A stretch of 64,000 nt of DNA, from contig JAJQJQ010000024.1 in assembly GCA_028622995.1 (NCBI GenBank), positions 620,001 to 684,000 on the forward strand. Direction: 5' to 3'. This DNA is from Panagrolaimus kolymaensis. Lineage: Eukaryota; Nematoda; Chromadorea; Rhabditida; Panagrolaimidae. Positions within the stretch are counted from its first letter, which is position 1. The number at the start of each line of letters is the position of its first letter. Under the pieces are notes generated by a model. It was given only the letters and a program-made list of their open reading frames with translations, was not told where the DNA came from and searched no databases. This document shows positions 61,101 through 64,000 of the stretch, one piece after another. A program made the position numbers and the translations under genes.

Positions 61101-61575
61101 AATGGTATGTAAATGCGTCCTCATAAACTTAATTAAAAAAAACTGCATAAAATATATATTTTTAGAGATTGGATAAAGAAAAACAACAATATTATGATCA
61201 CTTTGAAAAAGATATTATGAATGATACAAGGCAAACTGCAATCCGAGCCAAAATGCGTTCAGTAAATCCCCCGTGTGTGCCTTTTCCAGGTTCGATTTTA
61301 AATCTTTATTTTTTCATAAAACTGTATCAATAAAATCTTATTTTTTTTAAGGAACATATTTAACTAAAATGGTTTTTGTTGAAGAACAAAATAAAACTTT
61401 TGTTAAAGATCGAGAAAAGGAAGCCCATTCGGAGGGTGAAAAAGAGCCATCTGATTTCACAAAATCTAAAAGGCTTATTTCATTTGTTCGATGCAGAAAA
61501 GTTGCAGAAATTATCAAAGAATTATATCTGTATCAAAGTCAACAATATTTGTTGAGAGCGGAACCATCTATTTTG
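49198..61575 (+). CDS. sos-1: Son of sevenless (SOS) Ras/Rac guanine-nucleotide exchange factor, 3'-partial
   Basis: Thirteen exons join in frame to 1106 residues: 49198-49293, 49700-49876, 49939-50133, 50186-50272, 50325-50480, 51009-51488, 51879-51994, 52152-52477, 54381-54879, 58367-59021, 60922-61104, 61166-61289 and 61352-61575. Domains in order are the N-terminal histone-fold-like region (exons 1-4), DH (exons 6-7, DENAYLRDLSLLVNVFKRRL), PH (exons 8-9, ending AEEKHNWLTSLVEM), REM (YLKTFLTTYRTFCTPNDLLS, HWIKHHFYDF) and Cdc25 (DLLTLHPVEIGRQITLL, LEQLNNFNGMVAF, VNPPCVPFPGTYLTK, RKVAEII). SOS loads Ras with GTP downstream of receptor tyrosine kinases via Grb2. The final Cdc25 residues and the Pro-rich tail are missing and should lie past 64 kb or in an unseen exon. 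Introns reach 3.5 kb and are packed with AACTG units. Confidence 0.96.
57136..58014. mobile_element. Helitron-like non-autonomous insertion in SOS intron 9
   Basis: About 0.87 kb lacks AACTG units and is less AT-rich than its surroundings. It ends with a GC hairpin (GCGGCCC-GGA-GGGCCGC, 57981-57997) followed by TTCTTGC and CTAG-T, the arrangement of a Helitron 3' end (hairpin, short spacer, CTRR, then T). A second hairpin (GCCAGCC-GAA-GGCTGGC) lies at about 57.54-57.56 kb. The 11-mer CCTAGTAATTT occurs at both edges (57136-57146 and 58004-58014). That could instead be a target duplication, which Helitrons do not make, so the class is not settled. No transposase frame is seen. Confidence 0.5.
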
Positions 61576-63564
61576 GTGGGTTTTAAAACTATTTTTTTAA
61601 ACTGCATCAGGCGGGGGTAGTGAATTTGTTAAGGGAAAAATTAAGCAGATTTTTAAATATTAAAATTAGAAAAAAAACTGTAGAACCAAAAGGCCATAAT
61701 ATTTATTAAAGATATAAACTAATATTTTTTTGGAAATATAAAAACTGAACCAGATTAAAAAGATGATTTTCCCAGATAAAAAAAAATAAAAGAAGAAAAA
61801 AATTATTATACGTTTAATCTTTTGGGCAATAGATAGAGAATTTAAACTGCGACTTTGGATGAATTGACTATGCAAATGTTTCTTTTGAAGAAGAAAAAAG
61901 TTGATATAAAATTATTAATTTCTTTTTCTCTCGAATTTGAATAATCTTTTCGTGGAAAATTTTGTTTAATTTTATAAAACTGTGTTCAGGAAATGTGATC
62001 GCTTCTGTATTAAAAATTTTTTTTATAAATGATGACTTTTAAAGATGAATAATCCAGAAATATGGCATTAGTTAATGATTTTTTGTTTGAACTGTAAACT
62101 GAGATATCCTTTGCTAAGAGCTATTCTCTAATAAAAGAAATTTAAAAAACTGTTTTTCTTATATTCTCTTTAATATCAATAAACTTGTTTTGAATTAAGC
62201 TGGCGTAAAAAAGTCTAGCAAAACTCTCATTTTTTAGTTACTTTCTTCTTTTTTTTTTGGACCAATTTGCATTTAAATTACATTTTTTAAAGCTAAAAAT
62301 GTTAACATCATCATTTCTCTCTTTTATTTTAGGCCAGATGTTTAAGAGTCATTTCTTTCCATCCATCCTTCCTTCTTTCTTTTCCATTCCATTCCTTCAT
62401 TAATGTCTTCTTCCAACAATTTCTTGGAATAAAATTCTTTTATTTATTTCATTTAAGGAAAAAGCTTTTTTAGCTTTAAAAAAAAAGCACTTTGTTTTCA
62501 TTTGGGTTTGTTACTAAAAAAATTAAGGTTTTCTAAACTGGATTAGGAAGTTTTAGCTGGTTTTTTGTATTCATTTTCTTTTTTTTAAACTGTCGTGTTC
62601 GGTGGAAATATTTTTGGGGTTGATTTAAAAAACTGTGTACGTCGTGCACAATTCGTCTTTTTACTTTACATATATTTTAAAAAAACTGTTGATTATGGAA
62701 TTCTTTAATTTAACTGTCTTGAATCTATCCGTATCGAATAAATTTGTCGCCAAATTATAAAATTCTTTTTAACTGTTAACTAAAGAACATTTTCATCTTT
62801 TTTGTCTATGATTTTTTTTAAACTGTTTACGATCAATGGAGAATGATTTTGAGTCTTAAAACTGTGTGATGTGTTGCCATTTTGTTTTAGGGTTATTAAT
62901 TAAATAGTTATTTTCTAAGCAAAAACTGTGACATATTAAAATAATTGTCGATTTTTCAAAATAAACTAAACGACCGTAAAATTTCATCAAAAAACATAGT
63001 GGTTTGATGACAAACCTTTTTTTAACTGTATGTTGAAAAAGATCTTGATTTTTTTTTCATTTATGCTTTTGATCTTTTTTTAACTATCAAGTGTACTGGA
63101 AAATATTTTTTGGCTTTGGGGTTTAAAACTGTGTTGCGAGGATGTGTTTGTGATATTAAAAAAATTATTTGCAAATTAAAAACTGATTACAATAAATTTC
63201 ATGATCTAACTTTTTGAAAATAAACTTTCTTTAATTGTCTTTTGATGACAAAGCTTTTTAAACTGTTGAAAAAATTGAACGTCATGATTTTTGCATTGAT
63301 TTCCGGGTTCCCGTTATTCTTTCTCTTTCTTTTTTTGTATATTTTTTTTGTTGTCGGATGTTTTGAAACTGAAACATTTTTTTTGTTGTTGCTTTGATTC
63401 GTAACACTTCCGCTTTTTTGTGTGTTTTCTTCGATGATTTTATTTTTTTCATTCATTCATCACTTAAATCTAATCTAGACTGTGTGACGACGACGACGGC
63501 GAAGTGTTGCCCCAACTATCTATTTTACAAAACCATAAATTTTTTAAAACTGAATTTGGTGCCA
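61576..63564. other. Region after the last visible SOS exon
   Basis: AACTG array and T-rich sequence. Searched for the short exon that should finish the SOS Cdc25 domain; no convincing candidate was found, so it is probably beyond the window. Confidence 0.5.
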
Positions 63565-63708
63565 ATGTACAAAAATACTTATACTAATTTGGGATTTCAA
63601 TGTAAATCTCTTGAGTTATTATTATCTGTGGAAGATGTTTCAAAACCAAGGAAAAAATGTCGATTATTTAGTTTTAAAAAAATTAAGAAATTTCCATCGA
63701 TTGTTTCG
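63565..63708 (+). CDS. Possible first or internal exon of an unknown gene
   Basis: An ATG-led stretch of 48 codons (MYKNTYTNLGFQCKSLELLL, then a basic Lys/Arg-rich part) runs to a GTAAGT donor at codon phase 0. Composition is more protein-like than the neighbouring frames. It does not resemble a SOS tail. It may belong to a gene continuing past the window or be an extra SOS-locus exon. Confidence 0.35.
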
Positions 63709-64000
63709 GTAAGTTTAAACTGGGAGGGAAGATCTTCCATTATTACTTTTGGTTAATAAATTATTTTTTAAAAATACTGAAAACTGTTTTTCTTTTAAAG
63801 ACTTTTATACTTTTGCGAATTATCATTTTTTAAATTTACAAATATATTTTAAAACTGTCAAACATTAGGTTATATTGGTATTAACTAAAAAAATTGCTAT
63901 CATTTTTTACTGATTTTTTTAACACATTTTTAAACTGGAGGAGATGAAGTTTGTGTAAACTTTCTAAAATAATCTTTTTCATGGGCTTTTAAAACTGAAG

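Larger units (their letters stand above)
46105..64000 (+). repeat. Polarised AACTG motif array, domain 3
   Basis: From 46105 to the window end the unit is again AACTG on +. In 52511-53518 eighteen copies were listed and no CAGTT. Gaps between neighbours there are often 42-47 bp (45, 43, 42, 43, 46, 44, 46, 47) or near multiples (86, 136). A few opposite copies exist elsewhere (46544, 48483, 49040, 50921). Copies fill the SOS introns but are sparse in exons. The array stops inside the 57.1-58.0 kb insertion and in the 47.0-48.2 kb island. Confidence 0.85.

Noticed and set aside
62331..62460. Possible last SOS exon after TTTTAG at 62.33 kb
   Set aside because: The translation (ARCLRVISFHPSF...) does not match the conserved end of the Cdc25 domain and runs into low-complexity sequence.
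15379..64000. Motif polarity as a by-product of gene strand or of intron splice signals
   Set aside because: Plus- and minus-strand genes share one orientation within a domain, and the motif also fills intergenic DNA. CAGTT is not the acceptor TTTCAG read with a following exon, since no coding follows.

Overview
The window looks like genomic DNA of a nematode or a closely related ecdysozoan. It is very AT-rich. Introns in its constitutive genes are about 45-70 bp with TTTTCAG or TTTTTAG acceptors. Several genes have an unpaired 3' splice acceptor a few bases before the ATG, as expected for spliced-leader trans-splicing. The protein set also fits: a SMAD without MH1, an importin-5, a calcitonin/DH31-type neuropeptide and a Ly6/Quiver-like protein. 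The species cannot be named from the sequence alone.

Layout. From 1 to 14.1 kb the genes are compact and mostly housekeeping: the 3' part of a TULA-like histidine phosphatase, importin-5 (seven exons), a cyanase whose 3.8-kb intron holds a complete SEC24 gene on the other strand, a class A DnaJ without a J domain, and a small multi-pass membrane protein. From 14.1 to 28 kb there is a sparse region with an MH1-less SMAD (minus strand), the neuropeptide gene (plus) and a weak unknown minus-strand gene. At 28.4-29.2 kb sits a small probable mitochondrial membrane protein. From 29.5 to 46 kb lie an AKTIP/FTS-like UEV gene, an 8.4-kb gene desert, a Ly6/Quiver-like gene and a small convergent membrane-protein gene. 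From 46 to 64 kb the main gene is a SOS-type Ras exchange factor (13 exons seen, 3' end outside), possibly followed by the first exon of another gene.

The most striking signal is not a gene. From 15.4 kb to the end, introns and intergenic DNA are filled with a short motif, an A/T run followed by AACTG, roughly every 40-80 bp. It is strand-polarised over long distances: AACTG on + from 15,379 to 27,728, the reverse complement CAGTT from 29,604 to 46,007, then AACTG again from 46,105. The second reversal takes place within 98 bp and lies 52 bp from a 238-bp near-perfect hairpin. Orientation does not follow gene strand. The arrays are essentially absent from the housekeeping block at 1-14 kb and from the compact 28.4-kb gene. 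They also avoid roughly 1-kb islands that may be promoters. The arrays could be clusters of tiny transcription units (piRNA-like), an architectural or replication-polarity signal, or a polar array part of which has been inverted. The sequence alone does not decide among these.

Mobile DNA includes two related foldback elements built on the palindrome AGTTCATGAACT (2.7-3.1 kb), a candidate solo LTR with a 5-bp target duplication (40.8-41.1 kb), a roughly 0.87-kb Helitron-like insertion in a SOS intron (57.1-58.0 kb) and the 238-bp hairpin at 45.8 kb. The LTR and the Helitron-like insertion each interrupt the AACTG/CAGTT array, so they are probably younger than it.
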